Position numbers and translations under genes: made by a program. Below, piece after piece: positions 29,073 to 39,769 of a DNA stretch of 64,000 nucleotides. The stretch's first letter is position 1, and every line of letters starts with the position of its first letter. The notes under the pieces were generated by a model. That model saw only the letters and a list, made by a program, of their open reading frames with translations. It did no database searches and was not told where the DNA came from. Source of the stretch: Bacteroidota bacterium (GTDB lineage: Bacteria > Bacteroidota > Ignavibacteria > Ignavibacteriales > Melioribacteraceae); NCBI GenBank assembly GCA_018818065.1, contig JAHISV010000003.1, forward strand, positions 62,001-126,000, read 5' to 3'.

Positions 29073-30359
29073 ATGGCTAACGGTAAATCTAAAAAATCAA
29101 AAAAGAAATTATTCATCTTCGGTGGCATTGCATTGCTTGTTGTTGTTCTCATTGTTGTAGTCATTGCCGGAAGTAACAAAGAAGAGATTCTGACTGTAAA
29201 TACTGAAAAAGTGGAAAAGAGAACTATAACACAAGTTGTATCTGCGACAGGGAAAATTAATCCTGTTGAACAGGTTGTGTTACAACCTGAAGTAACTGGC
29301 GAAATTGTTGATTTACCAGTTGAAGAAGGGGATGTAGTAAAAAAAGGTGATTTATTGATCAGAATTAAACCTGACCAATATATTGCGAGAAAAAATCAAG
29401 CAAAAGCCAGTCTAGAAGCTTCACAAGCGCAGTTAAAAATAAGAGAAGCTACTCTTAATCAGGTTCAGGCTGAATATGAAAGAGTAAAAGGCCTGTATGC
29501 AAAAGGATTAGCCAGTGAATCACAACAAGAAGTAGCTGAATCTAATTATCTGCAAAGTAAGGGTGCCTATGATGCTCAAAAAGCTGGAGTAGCACAAGCG
29601 TTGGAATCATACAATGACGCTGAAGTTCAGTTAGCAAAAACTGTCCTTAGTGCACCAATAGATGGTACAATTAGTGCCTTGGGTGTTGAGATGAGTGAGA
29701 GAGTACTTGGCAGTTCATTCAGCCAGGGTACAAATTTAATGACTGTCGCTGATTTAAGTCGTATGGAAGCTACAGTAGAAGTTGATGAAAACGATGTTAT
29801 TATTATAACAGTTGGCGATACTGCCAGAGTTGAAATTGATGCTTTTGGGGATAGAAAATTTAAGGGTATCGTAAGTCAGATTGGCAATAGTGCAATTACA
29901 TCAGGATTTGGCACCCAAAATGAAGTTGTAAATTTCGAAGTAAAAATTCTTCTTCTTGAGACTGATCCGCAAATCCGTCCTGGTATGTCTTGTGATGCCG
30001 ACATTGAAACCGAAACAAAGAAAGATGTTTATTCTGTACCGATACAGAGTGTAACCGCAAGAACCGATGAGCCGGAAAATACTATAGTAGGTGATGACGA
30101 AGACCAACCCAAGAAACCTCGCAAAAAAATTAAACCAAAGGAAGTTGTATTTGTTAATGTAGAAAATCTTGCTAAAAAGATTGAGGTAAAAACAGGAATT
30201 AGCGATGATACATACATTGAGATCGAGACTGGTTTAACTGGTGACGAGGAAGTAATTATTGGTCCATATAAGGCAATATCGAAGGAGTTGAAAGAAGACT
30301 CTAAGCTAATGGTTCAGGATAAGAACAAAGCGAAAAAAGAAAATAGTGATGACGAATAA
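29073..30359 (+). CDS. MacA-like periplasmic adaptor (HlyD/RND-MFP family)
   Basis: The 428-residue protein has one N-terminal membrane anchor (about 12-32), a lipoyl-like half-motif ([20 protein letters not shown] near residues 75-95), a coiled-coil hairpin (about 95-190), the second lipoyl half ([12 protein letters not shown]) and beta-barrel domains. This is the membrane-fusion adaptor that joins an inner-membrane pump to TolC. A Lys/Asp-rich insert (about 335-355) and a charged C-terminal tail are unusual additions. It lies between the tolC-like and macB-like ATPase genes with 17-22 base gaps, so co-expression is likely. Confidence 0.9.
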   Translation: MANGKSKKSKKKLFIFGGIALLVVVLIVVVIAGSNKEEILTVNTEKVEKRTITQVVSATGKINPVEQVVLQPEVTGEIVDLPVEEGDVVKKGDLLIRIKPDQYIARKNQAKASLEASQAQLKIREATLNQVQAEYERVKGLYAKGLASESQQEVAESNYLQSKGAYDAQKAGVAQALESYNDAEVQLAKTVLSAPIDGTISALGVEMSERVLGSSFSQGTNLMTVADLSRMEATVEVDENDVIIITVGDTARVEIDAFGDRKFKGIVSQIGNSAITSGFGTQNEVVNFEVKILLLETDPQIRPGMSCDADIETETKKDVYSVPIQSVTARTDEPENTIVGDDEDQPKKPRKKIKPKEVVFVNVENLAKKIEVKTGISDDTYIEIETGLTGDEEVIIGPYKAISKELKEDSKLMVQDKNKAKKENSDDE

Positions 30360-30376
30360 TAATCGGACGGAATAAA

Positions 30377-31096
30377 ATGAACATTATAACAATTGAACAT
30401 ATATCCAAGATATATCAGGTTGGTTCTGAGGAGGTTCGTGCACTTTCAGATGTTTCCCTCAATATCAACAAAAATGAATATGTTGCTATCATGGGTCCGT
30501 CCGGTTCAGGAAAATCAACCTTAATGAATATGCTGGGTTGTCTGGATACACCTTCGGGAGGCATTTATGACTTCAAAGGGAAGAATGTGAGCCTTATGGA
30601 TGATAACCAATTAGCGACAATTAGAAATAAAGAAATTGGGTTTGTATTCCAAACGTTTAATTTACTTCCACGTTCCGATGCGCTGCATAATGTTGAGTTG
30701 CCTCTCATTTATGCCGGAGTTCCCACGGCAGAAAGAAGAGATCGTGCTCGCGAAGCTTTAATAAGTGTAGGATTGGAAGATAGAATAACTCACAGGCCAA
30801 ACGAATTGTCAGGTGGTCAAAGACAACGTGTTGCTGTTGCCAGAGCATTGGTAACCAATCCTTCAATTATTCTTGCAGATGAACCCACTGGTAACCTTGA
30901 TAGTAAAACCGGTGAGGATATTATGAGCCTCTTTAATATTATTTACGAGAAGGGTAATACCATTATTCTTGTAACGCATGAAGAGTACATAGCAAATCAC
31001 GCTGCAAGAGTTATTAGATTAAAAGACGGCTTTGTTGAAAAAGATTATCAGGTTTCAGACAGATATGTGCCAGTTAACAATAATTCATCACTATAA
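30377..31096 (+). CDS. MacB/LolD-type ABC transporter ATPase
   Basis: The 239-residue protein is a complete nucleotide-binding domain: Walker [10 protein letters not shown] near residue 40, Q-loop [10 protein letters not shown], signature [15 protein letters not shown], Walker [13 protein letters not shown] and the H-loop VTHEE. This is the LolD/MacB/FtsE branch that drives type VII ABC mechanotransmission pumps. Unlike E. coli MacB it is separate from its permease. It is the only ATPase for the four FtsX-type permeases that follow, so it may serve both pairs. Confidence 0.92.
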   Translation: MNIITIEHISKIYQVGSEEVRALSDVSLNINKNEYVAIMGPSGSGKSTLMNMLGCLDTPSGGIYDFKGKNVSLMDDNQLATIRNKEIGFVFQTFNLLPRSDALHNVELPLIYAGVPTAERRDRAREALISVGLEDRITHRPNELSGGQRQRVAVARALVTNPSIILADEPTGNLDSKTGEDIMSLFNIIYEKGNTIILVTHEEYIANHAARVIRLKDGFVEKDYQVSDRYVPVNNNSSL

Positions 31097-31107
31097 TCGG
31101 GGGTAGT

Positions 31108-32346
31108 ATGAAAAATATGCTGTTTGAGCTTAAGGAAGGACTCATTATTTCCCTTAAGGCGCTGCAGGCCAACAAGGCCAGAGCCATTCTTACTACCATG
31201 GGAATAGTAATTGGTATCACTTCTGTTGTGTTGATGTCGACTGCAATTAAGGGAATAGATAATGCTTTCCAAACAGGTGTGGCATCGCTCGGTTCTGATA
31301 ACCTTTATGTTGACAAATGGGCATGGTTTGATAACGACATACCATGGTGGGAGTTAAGAAACAGAAGAGAAATTTCCATGGATGATTTCAGGAAGTTTAA
31401 AGATTTGGCAAAATTACCTATTGCAATATCTCCTTCAAAATTCACAAATAAATCTTTGAAAAATGGAGATAAACTTGTTGAATCAGTGATGGTAATAGGA
31501 ACTGACGCCGAGTACCTTAAAACAACAAACCTGGAATTTGCTGACGGCAGATTTTTTACCGGAACGGAAAGTGATGGTTCAAGAAATGTTGTTGTTTTAG
31601 GACATGAGATTGCAAAAGAATTATTCCCCACTGGGGATGGTTTGGAGAAGTACATTAAAATGCAGGGAAAAAAATTCAAAGTAGTTGGTGTACTTGCCGA
31701 GCAGGGTAGCTGGGTTATGGGAAATTTTAATCCCGACGTTCAGGCCTTCATTCCGATCGGCTGCGTATTCAAGTATTTTTCAAGTCAGTCTCGTGGATCA
31801 ATCACCATAAATGTAAGAGCTCCAAATCCTTTAATGGTGGACGCAGTTAAGGAAGAAACGATCGGAATTATGAGACGTGTCCGTGGTTTATCATATGATG
31901 AAATTGACGATTTCTCCATTAACCAGCAAGAGGGACTTTTAGATAATATTAATCAGACTGTAGGCGTCATTCAAATTGCAGGTTTATTTATAACCGGACT
32001 TTCTTTGTTCGTTGGCGCAATTGGTATTATGAATATTATGTTCGTTTCAGTAAAAGAGAGAACTCGGGAAATTGGAATTCGAAAAGCAATAGGTGCGAAG
32101 AAACGGGCAATATTAGGGCAGTTCCTTTCAGAATCAGCTATTATTTGTCTGCTTGGAGGATTTGTTGGATTAATATTTGCGGTTCTTCTCAGTATGGTCA
32201 TAGATCAATTTCTGCCAACTACCGTACAATTCGATTCAGTTATTCTCGCTATTGTTATATCACTATTAACAGGATTGGTCTCTGGTTACGCTCCCGCATA
32301 TTCCGCGGCCCGAATGGATCCGGTAGAAGCCTTGAGGTATGAATAA
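31108..32346 (+). CDS. MacB-like FtsX-domain permease, type A, first copy
   Basis: The 412-residue permease follows the MacB pattern: one N-terminal membrane helix (about 25-48), a large periplasmic domain, then three C-terminal helices with TREIGIRKAIGAKKRAIL joining them and a final MDPVEALRYE. The periplasmic part begins with SLGSDNLYVDKWAWFDN. It overlaps the next permease by one base (taATGg), so the two probably form a heterodimer. It resembles the gene at 33741 (same length, same ending) more than its immediate neighbour. Confidence 0.88.
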   Translation: MKNMLFELKEGLIISLKALQANKARAILTTMGIVIGITSVVLMSTAIKGIDNAFQTGVASLGSDNLYVDKWAWFDNDIPWWELRNRREISMDDFRKFKDLAKLPIAISPSKFTNKSLKNGDKLVESVMVIGTDAEYLKTTNLEFADGRFFTGTESDGSRNVVVLGHEIAKELFPTGDGLEKYIKMQGKKFKVVGVLAEQGSWVMGNFNPDVQAFIPIGCVFKYFSSQSRGSITINVRAPNPLMVDAVKEETIGIMRRVRGLSYDEIDDFSINQQEGLLDNINQTVGVIQIAGLFITGLSLFVGAIGIMNIMFVSVKERTREIGIRKAIGAKKRAILGQFLSESAIICLLGGFVGLIFAVLLSMVIDQFLPTTVQFDSVILAIVISLLTGLVSGYAPAYSAARMDPVEALRYE

Positions 32347-33569
32347 TGGAAATTTTAAAAATAGCATTTGGTTCGCTTCACGCGAATAAATTAAGGTCAA
32401 CCCTGACCATATTAGGTATTATTGTTGGTATTTTTTCAATCATTGCGATTAGTACTATTATCTCGATGCTTCAGACGAGTATTGAAGACGGTGTTTCGCA
32501 ACTTGGTAAGAATACTTTCCAAATTCAGAAGTGGCCTTCCGTTCGAACCGGCGGCAGGGAAGAAAGAGCAAAAATACGTAATCGTAAAGATTTAACACTC
32601 GAGGAGTATTACAGTCTTGAGGATAAACTTGTTAATGTAAAATCAATTGGTGCCGAGATATGGGGATTTGGGAAAGTTGTTAAGTTTCAAAATGAAGAGA
32701 CTAATCCAAATGTAAGTATCAGCGGCTGTACACCCGGGGCATTTCCAAATAATAACTGGGATGTTGAGTTCGGACGAGAATTTAATGAATCCGACGTAAG
32801 CAGGTACGAAAGAGTAATTGTATTAGGAGCTGATGTTGCAAAAAAAATATTTATAAATACGGATCCAATTGGTGAAGAAGTCTGGATCGATGGTAATAAA
32901 CTAAAAGTTATTGGTTTGTTAGCAGATGAAGGTGAAATTTTTGGACAAAGTAGAGGAAATTTTGCGTTAATACCTATTTCTACATATCAGGGTTTTTACG
33001 GTAAACGTACTCGAAGTGTAAATATTACGATTTCATCATTTTCGCGTGATGATTATGAGGACGTAATTGAAAAAACTGAAGGTTATTTCAGAACTATTCG
33101 AAAAGTACCACCGGGTGAAGATAATGACTTCGAAATATTTTCAAATCAATCTGTACTGTCGCAGATTAATCAGATCACCTCTGGTGTTCGAATAGGTGCA
33201 TTTGTAATAGCTGCAATAGCTCTGTTAGCAGCTGGAGTTGGGATTATGAATATAATGCTTGTTTCAGTAACTGAGCGTACGCGTGAAATTGGAATAAGAA
33301 AAGCAATTGGCGCCAAAAGAAAAACTATACTTATACAATTTTTAAGTGAAGCGATAGTACTCTGTTTAATAGGGGGTTTGGTTGGAATTGTCTCAGGGGT
33401 TGTTGTCGGAAATCTGGCAGGTTCATTACTAGAGGCTAAGGCAGTTATTCCAATGGATTATGTAATGATAGGAGTATTATTGTGTGTTCTTATCGGAATT
33501 ATTTTTGGTACATATCCGGCGTATAAGGCATCCAATTTAGATCCCATCGAAGCACTACGTTACGAATAA
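32346..33569 (+). CDS. MacB-like FtsX-domain permease, type B, first copy
   Basis: The 407-residue partner permease has the same topology: one helix near residues 18-40, a periplasmic domain and three C-terminal helices with the TREIGIRKAIGAKRKTIL loop. Its ending SNLDPIEALRYE and the periplasmic start QLGKNTFQIQKWPSVR mark it as type B, matching the gene at 34972. Start and stop overlap with the upstream permease indicates coupling. A terminator follows 25 bases later and separates this pair from the second copy. Confidence 0.88.
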   Translation: MEILKIAFGSLHANKLRSTLTILGIIVGIFSIIAISTIISMLQTSIEDGVSQLGKNTFQIQKWPSVRTGGREERAKIRNRKDLTLEEYYSLEDKLVNVKSIGAEIWGFGKVVKFQNEETNPNVSISGCTPGAFPNNNWDVEFGREFNESDVSRYERVIVLGADVAKKIFINTDPIGEEVWIDGNKLKVIGLLADEGEIFGQSRGNFALIPISTYQGFYGKRTRSVNITISSFSRDDYEDVIEKTEGYFRTIRKVPPGEDNDFEIFSNQSVLSQINQITSGVRIGAFVIAAIALLAAGVGIMNIMLVSVTERTREIGIRKAIGAKRKTILIQFLSEAIVLCLIGGLVGIVSGVVVGNLAGSLLEAKAVIPMDYVMIGVLLCVLIGIIFGTYPAYKASNLDPIEALRYE

Positions 33570-33594
33570 GAATAGAGTTGAAATTAAATTTACC

Positions 33595-33624
33595 AAAGCC
33601 ATCCACACGGGTGGCTTTTTTTTA
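33595..33624 (+). terminator. Terminator between the two permease pairs
   Basis: AAAGCCATCC (33595-33604) pairs with GGGTGGCTTT (33609-33618) with one wobble pair and a four-base loop, followed by a T run to 33623. It would limit read-through from the tolC-macAB operon into the second permease pair. Confidence 0.85.
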
Positions 33625-33740
33625 GGCAATCCCATCCCGCAAAAACTATAATTATTTACTTGGAAATATATATCCAGTTTGTTAAGTTCATTGAGTTATA
33701 TTAATAATCAAAGATAAAAGTATTATTAAATTACTCATTC

Positions 33741-34979
33741 ATGCTTCGTTTAATCCTAATTGATATTTTAGAGGGGACAAAAATTTCCCTTAAATCTCTG
33801 ACAGAAAATAAAATCCGATCGGTTTTAACTACATTGGGTATAATTATCGGAATAGTTGCCGTGACAACTATGTCAACTGCCATTGTCGGGCTCGAAAATT
33901 CTTTCACAGAATCCATATCCAGACTAGGAAATGATGTTCTCTTTATTGATAAATTTGAGTGGTTTAATACCACTGATTTCCGTGAGGCACGCAACAGAAA
34001 AGATATTGACCTTGACCAATTTGAAAAGCTTAAAAAAAGTTTTTCCCAAAAAGCATATTTTTCGCCACTTAAAAGAACCTTCGGACGTACTGTAAAGTAT
34101 AAAAGTAAGTCAGTTACAGCAGGTATGATTTTAGGCACCAGTAATTATTATGAAAAAACATCCAGTTCAATTCCTGAAAAAGGCCGTTATTTCACTGAAA
34201 TGGAATACGAAGCGAATAGAAATGTTTGTGTAATTGGTAAGGATATTGCGTCAGGTTTATTTGATAAGGACGATCCGTTGAATAAGCATATCAAATTAAA
34301 CAATACAAAAGTGGAAGTAATTGGAGTGCTGGAGAAACAAGGTGGCGGCTTATTTGGTGGAAACACATTGGACGGGCAAATAATTCTTCCCTTAAGAGTA
34401 TACGAAAAAATTACGGGCGATAAAAAAGGTTATATGAGAATAGATGTTAAATTAAATGATATTCGCCAGGTTGAGGATGCAAAAGCCGAAATTAGATATT
34501 TAATGCGATTAATCAGGAAGGTTCCTTTGGACCAGCCTGATGATTTCGCCATTAATCAGCAAGAGATGTTTAGAAGAATGTACGACCAGACTATTGGTGT
34601 TGTAGCCACTGCGGGTATTGTTATTACTGCTCTCTCACTTTTTGTTGGCGCAATTGGAATAATGAATATAATGTTTGTTTCTGTTACGGAAAGAACCAGA
34701 GAAATTGGAATCAGAAAAGCAATTGGGGCAAAAAGATGGACGATTCTAATTCAATTTTTAATTGAAGCAGCTATTCTCTGTTTATTAGGCGGATCTATCG
34801 GCATACTTATCTCATTCCCCTTAAGCTTGGTGATTAATCAATTCTTACCTACTGCAATGCCCTTGAACATTGTTCTTTTATCACTTTCCGTATCAGCGCT
34901 TGTGGGCATTGTATCAGGGATGCTACCCGCTATTAAGGCCAGTAAGATGGATCCGGTAGAAGCTTTGAGGTATGAATAA
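33741..34979 (+). CDS. MacB-like FtsX-domain permease, type A, second copy
   Basis: This 412-residue permease is colinear with the type A gene at 31108. Shared blocks include GTKISLKSL versus GLIISLKAL near the start, a LGNDVLFIDKFEWFN block matching the first copy's W-rich stretch, VTERTREIGIRKAIGAKRWTIL, and the end MDPVEALRYE. The periplasmic domains have diverged, which suggests different partner or substrate recognition. No ATPase accompanies this pair, so it probably relies on the one at 30377. The ATG at 33741 has no strong ribosome-binding site. Confidence 0.86.
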   Translation: MLRLILIDILEGTKISLKSLTENKIRSVLTTLGIIIGIVAVTTMSTAIVGLENSFTESISRLGNDVLFIDKFEWFNTTDFREARNRKDIDLDQFEKLKKSFSQKAYFSPLKRTFGRTVKYKSKSVTAGMILGTSNYYEKTSSSIPEKGRYFTEMEYEANRNVCVIGKDIASGLFDKDDPLNKHIKLNNTKVEVIGVLEKQGGGLFGGNTLDGQIILPLRVYEKITGDKKGYMRIDVKLNDIRQVEDAKAEIRYLMRLIRKVPLDQPDDFAINQQEMFRRMYDQTIGVVATAGIVITALSLFVGAIGIMNIMFVSVTERTREIGIRKAIGAKRWTILIQFLIEAAILCLLGGSIGILISFPLSLVINQFLPTAMPLNIVLLSLSVSALVGIVSGMLPAIKASKMDPVEALRYE

Positions 34980-36207
34980 TATGCAGGTGGTTGAAAGCAT
35001 AATAATGGCGTGGCAATCGCTCATAGCTAATAAGTTGAGATCGATACTAACTCTCCTGGGCATCTCAATAGGCTTGTTTGCAATCATTATTGTAATGACA
35101 TCTATTCGCGCCATTCAGAGCAGTGTTGAGGATATTTTCAATTCCATTGGCACCAATAATTTCATTATTCAAAAATATCCGGCTGTTAGAGTGGGACATG
35201 GTTTAGCGGGTAAATACCGAAACAGAAAAGACCTTACAATTGAGCAAGGAGATAAACTTAAGAAAATTGCATGGCTTCCTTCCGCGGTTGGAATATCCAG
35301 AAGTAGAGGTGGTAAGATTGCCAAATATGGTAATATTAAAACAAATCCTGAGGTTGAACTATGGGGTACCAACCTGGATGATTTAAAAGCCAACGACGTT
35401 GAAATTATTTCCGGACGCGCATTTACAGAATTTGACATGCAGAGTGGAAGAGAGTTTTGCCTAATTGGCAGTGACATTCAAAAAAAGCTCTTCGAGAATC
35501 TTGATCCGATTGGAGAGGTCGTTAAAGTCGATGGGTATAATTATAAAATAATTGGAGTGTGTAAGGAACGGGGAAGTGTTATGGGCATTGGACAGGATAG
35601 TTTTGTAGCCATTCCTCTAAGACTTTTTACAAAGAACTATGGTTCGGATGGAAGTTTCTCGTTTGTTGTTCAGGCTTCAAGCAAAGACAATATTCTTCAA
35701 ACTATGGATGAAGTTATCAGTGCCTTAAGGGTTATTAGAAAAGTCGGGCTGATGGAAGAAAATGATTTTGAAATAGTAACAAACGACCAGCTAATTGAAC
35801 AGTTTAATGATCTTACAAAATATTTTAAGATAGCTTCCGGAATAATTGCGTTTATTGCCCTGGTAGCTGCTGGTGTGGGTATTATGAATATTATGCTGGT
35901 AAGTGTAACTGAAAGAACCCGTGAAATTGGTATTAGAAAGGCAGTTGGAGCAAAAAAAATAGTCATAAGGCTTCAATTCATTCTCGAAGCCATTGTTCTG
36001 AGTCAGATTGGAGGAATCATTGGAATTATTATGGGGCTCATAGGCGGGAACTTAATTGCATCGGTTCTTAACGTAAATACTGCAATTCCTCTTGATTGGA
36101 TTCTGATAGGAATTTTTATAACTACCTGTGTTGGTGTTATATTCGGCAGTTATCCGGCAATAAAAGCCTCAAACCTCGACCCAATTGAAGCTCTAAGGTT
36201 CGAATAA
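34972..36207 (+). CDS. MacB-like FtsX-domain permease, type B, second copy
   Basis: This 411-residue protein matches the type B gene at 32346: N-terminal SIIMAWQSLIANKLRSIL, the IGTNNFIIQKYPAVR block (first copy GKNTFQIQKWPSVR), VTERTREIGIRKAVGAKK and SNLDPIEALRFE. Its start overlaps the upstream type A gene by 8 bases. A second Met at 34981 is possible. Together with 33741 it forms a duplicated A+B cassette. A 112-base gap follows, without a clear terminator. Confidence 0.86.
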   Translation: MNNMQVVESIIMAWQSLIANKLRSILTLLGISIGLFAIIIVMTSIRAIQSSVEDIFNSIGTNNFIIQKYPAVRVGHGLAGKYRNRKDLTIEQGDKLKKIAWLPSAVGISRSRGGKIAKYGNIKTNPEVELWGTNLDDLKANDVEIISGRAFTEFDMQSGREFCLIGSDIQKKLFENLDPIGEVVKVDGYNYKIIGVCKERGSVMGIGQDSFVAIPLRLFTKNYGSDGSFSFVVQASSKDNILQTMDEVISALRVIRKVGLMEENDFEIVTNDQLIEQFNDLTKYFKIASGIIAFIALVAAGVGIMNIMLVSVTERTREIGIRKAVGAKKIVIRLQFILEAIVLSQIGGIIGIIMGLIGGNLIASVLNVNTAIPLDWILIGIFITTCVGVIFGSYPAIKASNLDPIEALRFE

Positions 36208-36319
36208 TAAGTATTGTCGATTATTATCCTTGCAACATATTTGGCAGAAGTATAGATTTGCAGAAAAAAGAGGTACCACTTCACAAATTTTTACCATCTC
36301 TAATAAGCCTCAAGACTAA

Positions 36320-39300
36320 TTGAAAAAAATCTTTTACATTATCATTTTTCTGATATCATCTGAATTATTAGCGCAGATTGATAACCTTACTATTGTAGAT
36401 ACACTTGTTGTTGGTGCAGGCAATAAAGTAATATTGAATAATAATAATGCTATTCCCAATAGCGTTAGAGTAACAACATCAGAAAAAATGTTCGGTAGTG
36501 AAGAGATAAATTTTGACGCAATCAGCAACTCAATAACTTTTAATGACATTGGAACATCAACAGGAATTGATACAGTTTTTGTTTTCTATAAGACTTATCC
36601 GGACCTATTTAAAAACAGCTACAGAAAAAGAGCTTTAATTTACTATGACTCCCCGCAGGAAAAAGACTCGTTGGTAATCAGCCAATTACTTCATTCAAAG
36701 CCTATTACAAGTGAAAGTATCTTTGGTAAAGATATGGTGAAAAGTGGTTCTATTACTCGTGGTTTTACTGTTGGAACAACGAAGGATTTTTCCCTTAATA
36801 GCGGATTAAATTTGAGTTTGTCTGGAAAACTTTCGGATGATATTGAAATTATTGCTGCCTTGACTGACGAGAATACTCCTATTCAGCCTGATGGAAATAC
36901 AGAAACACTAGAAGAGCTTGACAAGGTTTTCATACAGGTTAAGCATAGCAACGTAATTGGCACTTTTGGTGATATTGACTATAAAATTAAGAGCGGGGAA
37001 TTTGGTAAACTTCAAAGAAAACTGAAAGGATTGCAAACTGATCTGAATTATGGAAATTCTACGGCTTCTTTTGTTTTCGCAACACAGCGCGGTAAATTCA
37101 CAAATAAAAGTTTTGGGGGGAATGATGGTGTGCAGGGACCCTATAGATTAACCGGCTCAAATAATGAAAGAAACATAATTATAATAGCCGGGAGCGAAAG
37201 AGTATATCTTGATGGAGTTGAGCTTCAACGTGGTGAGAATAATGATTACTCGATTGATTATTCTACTGCGGAAATATTTTTTACGCCTAAAAGAGTTATT
37301 ACTTCTGCCAGTAGAATATCTGTTGACTTTGAGTATTCTGACAGACAATATAAGAGAGATTATTTTGGTGCAGGAGTTGGAACGAAACTATTTAATGACG
37401 CATTAAAAGTGTCTTTTAATTATTTCAGTGAAAGTGATGAACATGAAAGCCCGCTGGATCTGATTCTGGATGAAAATGACAAACAAATTTTGCAGAACGC
37501 GGGGGATAATGTTCAGAATGCTGCTGTAAGTGGCGTCAGAATTCCTGAACCAGATTCTCTTGGTGTGATTCATGGTTCATATACTGCTGTTGATTCATTG
37601 ATTATGGGAGTGCCATTTACATACTATCGGTATTCACCAGAGTCAATAAATTCAGTATACAACGTTTCCTTTTCCTACGTAGGTGAGGGTAAAGGTGACT
37701 ACAGAAGAGAAAGACTTGGTGAGTATAAATTTGCAGGTGTCGGGCAGGGAGGATATCTACCATTAAGATTTTTACCACTTCCGGCATTCAGGCAAATGGG
37801 GAATATGATCTTTGATTTTAACCCAATTGATAATATGAATATTAAGATAGAGTTGGCTGGGAGCATTTTTGACGAGAATCGATTCTCGGATATTGATGAT
37901 GATGACAATGAAGGTTTTGCCAGAAAATTAGAAGCACAATACTCACTCGATAATTTATCAGTTGCCGGGATTAATCTTCGTAAAATCGATATCTCATTAA
38001 AGGATCGATTTATCGATACGAACTTCAGAAGTCTGGATAGAATTGATGAAGTTGAATTTGGCAGAGATTATAATATTGGATTAGATGTTAAGGGTAACGA
38101 GCACCTCACAGAACTTCAAATAAAATCAAAACTTTCTAATCAATTTGATCTCAATACCTTTTGGGGAAGATACAGGAAAGGAAATGTATTCTCCTCTGAT
38201 AGATATAAGTTTTTTGCCTCCTTCGTGGAACAAAATAAATATGCTCTTAAATACGATATTGATTATGTAACTACCTCAGACGCAAATTTTGTCTCCAATT
38301 GGGTAAAACAAAATAGTGATGCAAATTACTACATAGGCGATATAAAACTGATAGTTGACTTCCTTTACGAGAATAAGTTAAGTTCTTTTGCTAATTCTGA
38401 TTCACTGCATCAGAACAGTCTGAGATATTTTCAAATAAAACCAGGCGTTCAACTTATTTCCGGCAAAAGTTTTGAGCTCTATGCAAATTATACAATTCGC
38501 GAAGAATCTTTTCCTATTAGCGGCGAGATGAAACTGGCATCTGTTTCCAACGCCCAGGGCTTTACAGCGTTATATCGCGATAACAAATATTCATCAAATC
38601 TTAACCTCTCTATCCTAAATAAGAAATTTGAAAATGATTTTAAGAAACTTGGATTTGCTGATAACGAAACAGTGCTAATAAAGACTCAGCATAATTTTAA
38701 TTTTGGTAAACGACTTGTTAAGGGTGCCATTTTTTATGAAGCGGTGACGGAGAAAAGTTCGAGGTTTGAAAGAATATTTATCAGAGTTCCTCAAGGTGCG
38801 GGTAACTATAGCTATCTTGGAGATATTAATAAAAATGGCATTGCTGATGAGAATGAGTTTGAGCCAACTCTTTATGATGGCGATTATATTTCTACTACCT
38901 ATCCGACTGATGAATTATTCCCGGTTGTCGATCTTAAATTTAACACGCGCTGGTCTTTTGATCTCTCTCAATATTTCAAGGAAAACGCAGCATTTAGTAA
39001 GTTATTGCGGGCATTATCGTCAGAAACATCCTGGCGTATAGATGAGAATAGTAAAGAGAGCGATATTTCCAAGATATACTTTCTTAATCTTTCCTCCTTC
39101 CTGAGTGATTCAACTACCTTAAGGGGGAGCAATACTTTTACTCAGGATTTATTCTACGATAAAAATAAGCGCGATTTTTCATTGCGTCTTCGCTATATAC
39201 AAAAAAAATATTTGAACAACTTCAGTGCAGGTATTGAAGAAGGTTATTTGCGAGAGCGTTCCATAAAATTAAGAATCGGATTAATAAAAGAGATTCTGAA

Positions 39301-39769
39301 TCAGACAGAATACATAAATAAAACTGATTTAGTCTCGGCACAACTTAATTCGAACAGAAACCGAGAATTGATATCTGATGAACTAACCACTGAGTTCTCT
39401 TATCGTCCCTATCCAAGATGGGAGGTTGGACTAAAATTTGTGGCAGGAACGACGAATGATAGTTACCCGCAAACTCCTACTGAGATAACCTTTAATAGTC
39501 AGGAATTAAGAATTAATTATTCATTTTTTACCAAGGGCAGAATCCGCGGTGAGTTGGAAAGGAACGAATACCTTGTTAATACAGAAGAAAATTATATCCC
39601 GTTCGAGATAACAAAGGGTAACGCTGTTGGCAAGAATTATATTTTGAGAATAATATTTGAATATAAGATTGGCACTAATCTTCAGACTACTGTAAATTAT
39701 ATGGGGCGTTTTCATGGATCAGGGCGTGTACTAAATACATTTAGAGCAGAAGCAAGGGCATTTTTCTAA
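36320..39769 (+). CDS. Large SprA-like outer-membrane beta-barrel protein
   Basis: The 1149-residue exported protein starts at TTG and has a signal peptide ending LLAQ. The N-terminal 120 residues are beta-rich. A GSITRGFTVGT block opens the barrel region near residue 142. Motifs such as ERVYLDGVELQRGENNDYSIDY and the following FTPKRVIT resemble repeats I associate with SprA-type proteins of Bacteroidota. The rest is alternating amphipathic strands with Phe or Tyr near the end (last residue Phe), typical of outer-membrane barrels. Real SprA is about twice as long, so this is not a standard type IX channel. Function unknown. It overlaps the Nudix start by one base. Confidence 0.6.
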   Translation: MKKIFYIIIFLISSELLAQIDNLTIVDTLVVGAGNKVILNNNNAIPNSVRVTTSEKMFGSEEINFDAISNSITFNDIGTSTGIDTVFVFYKTYPDLFKNSYRKRALIYYDSPQEKDSLVISQLLHSKPITSESIFGKDMVKSGSITRGFTVGTTKDFSLNSGLNLSLSGKLSDDIEIIAALTDENTPIQPDGNTETLEELDKVFIQVKHSNVIGTFGDIDYKIKSGEFGKLQRKLKGLQTDLNYGNSTASFVFATQRGKFTNKSFGGNDGVQGPYRLTGSNNERNIIIIAGSERVYLDGVELQRGENNDYSIDYSTAEIFFTPKRVITSASRISVDFEYSDRQYKRDYFGAGVGTKLFNDALKVSFNYFSESDEHESPLDLILDENDKQILQNAGDNVQNAAVSGVRIPEPDSLGVIHGSYTAVDSLIMGVPFTYYRYSPESINSVYNVSFSYVGEGKGDYRRERLGEYKFAGVGQGGYLPLRFLPLPAFRQMGNMIFDFNPIDNMNIKIELAGSIFDENRFSDIDDDDNEGFARKLEAQYSLDNLSVAGINLRKIDISLKDRFIDTNFRSLDRIDEVEFGRDYNIGLDVKGNEHLTELQIKSKLSNQFDLNTFWGRYRKGNVFSSDRYKFFASFVEQNKYALKYDIDYVTTSDANFVSNWVKQNSDANYYIGDIKLIVDFLYENKLSSFANSDSLHQNSLRYFQIKPGVQLISGKSFELYANYTIREESFPISGEMKLASVSNAQGFTALYRDNKYSSNLNLSILNKKFENDFKKLGFADNETVLIKTQHNFNFGKRLVKGAIFYEAVTEKSSRFERIFIRVPQGAGNYSYLGDINKNGIADENEFEPTLYDGDYISTTYPTDELFPVVDLKFNTRWSFDLSQYFKENAAFSKLLRALSSETSWRIDENSKESDISKIYFLNLSSFLSDSTTLRGSNTFTQDLFYDKNKRDFSLRLRYIQKKYLNNFSAGIEEGYLRERSIKLRIGLIKEILNQTEYINKTDLVSAQLNSNRNRELISDELTTEFSYRPYPRWEVGLKFVAGTTNDSYPQTPTEITFNSQELRINYSFFTKGRIRGELERNEYLVNTEENYIPFEITKGNAVGKNYILRIIFEYKIGTNLQTTVNYMGRFHGSGRVLNTFRAEARAFF

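Noticed and set aside
31108..36207. Permease duplication considered as a mobile element product
   Set aside because: No transposase, terminal inverted repeats or target duplications are visible. Simple tandem duplication explains it.
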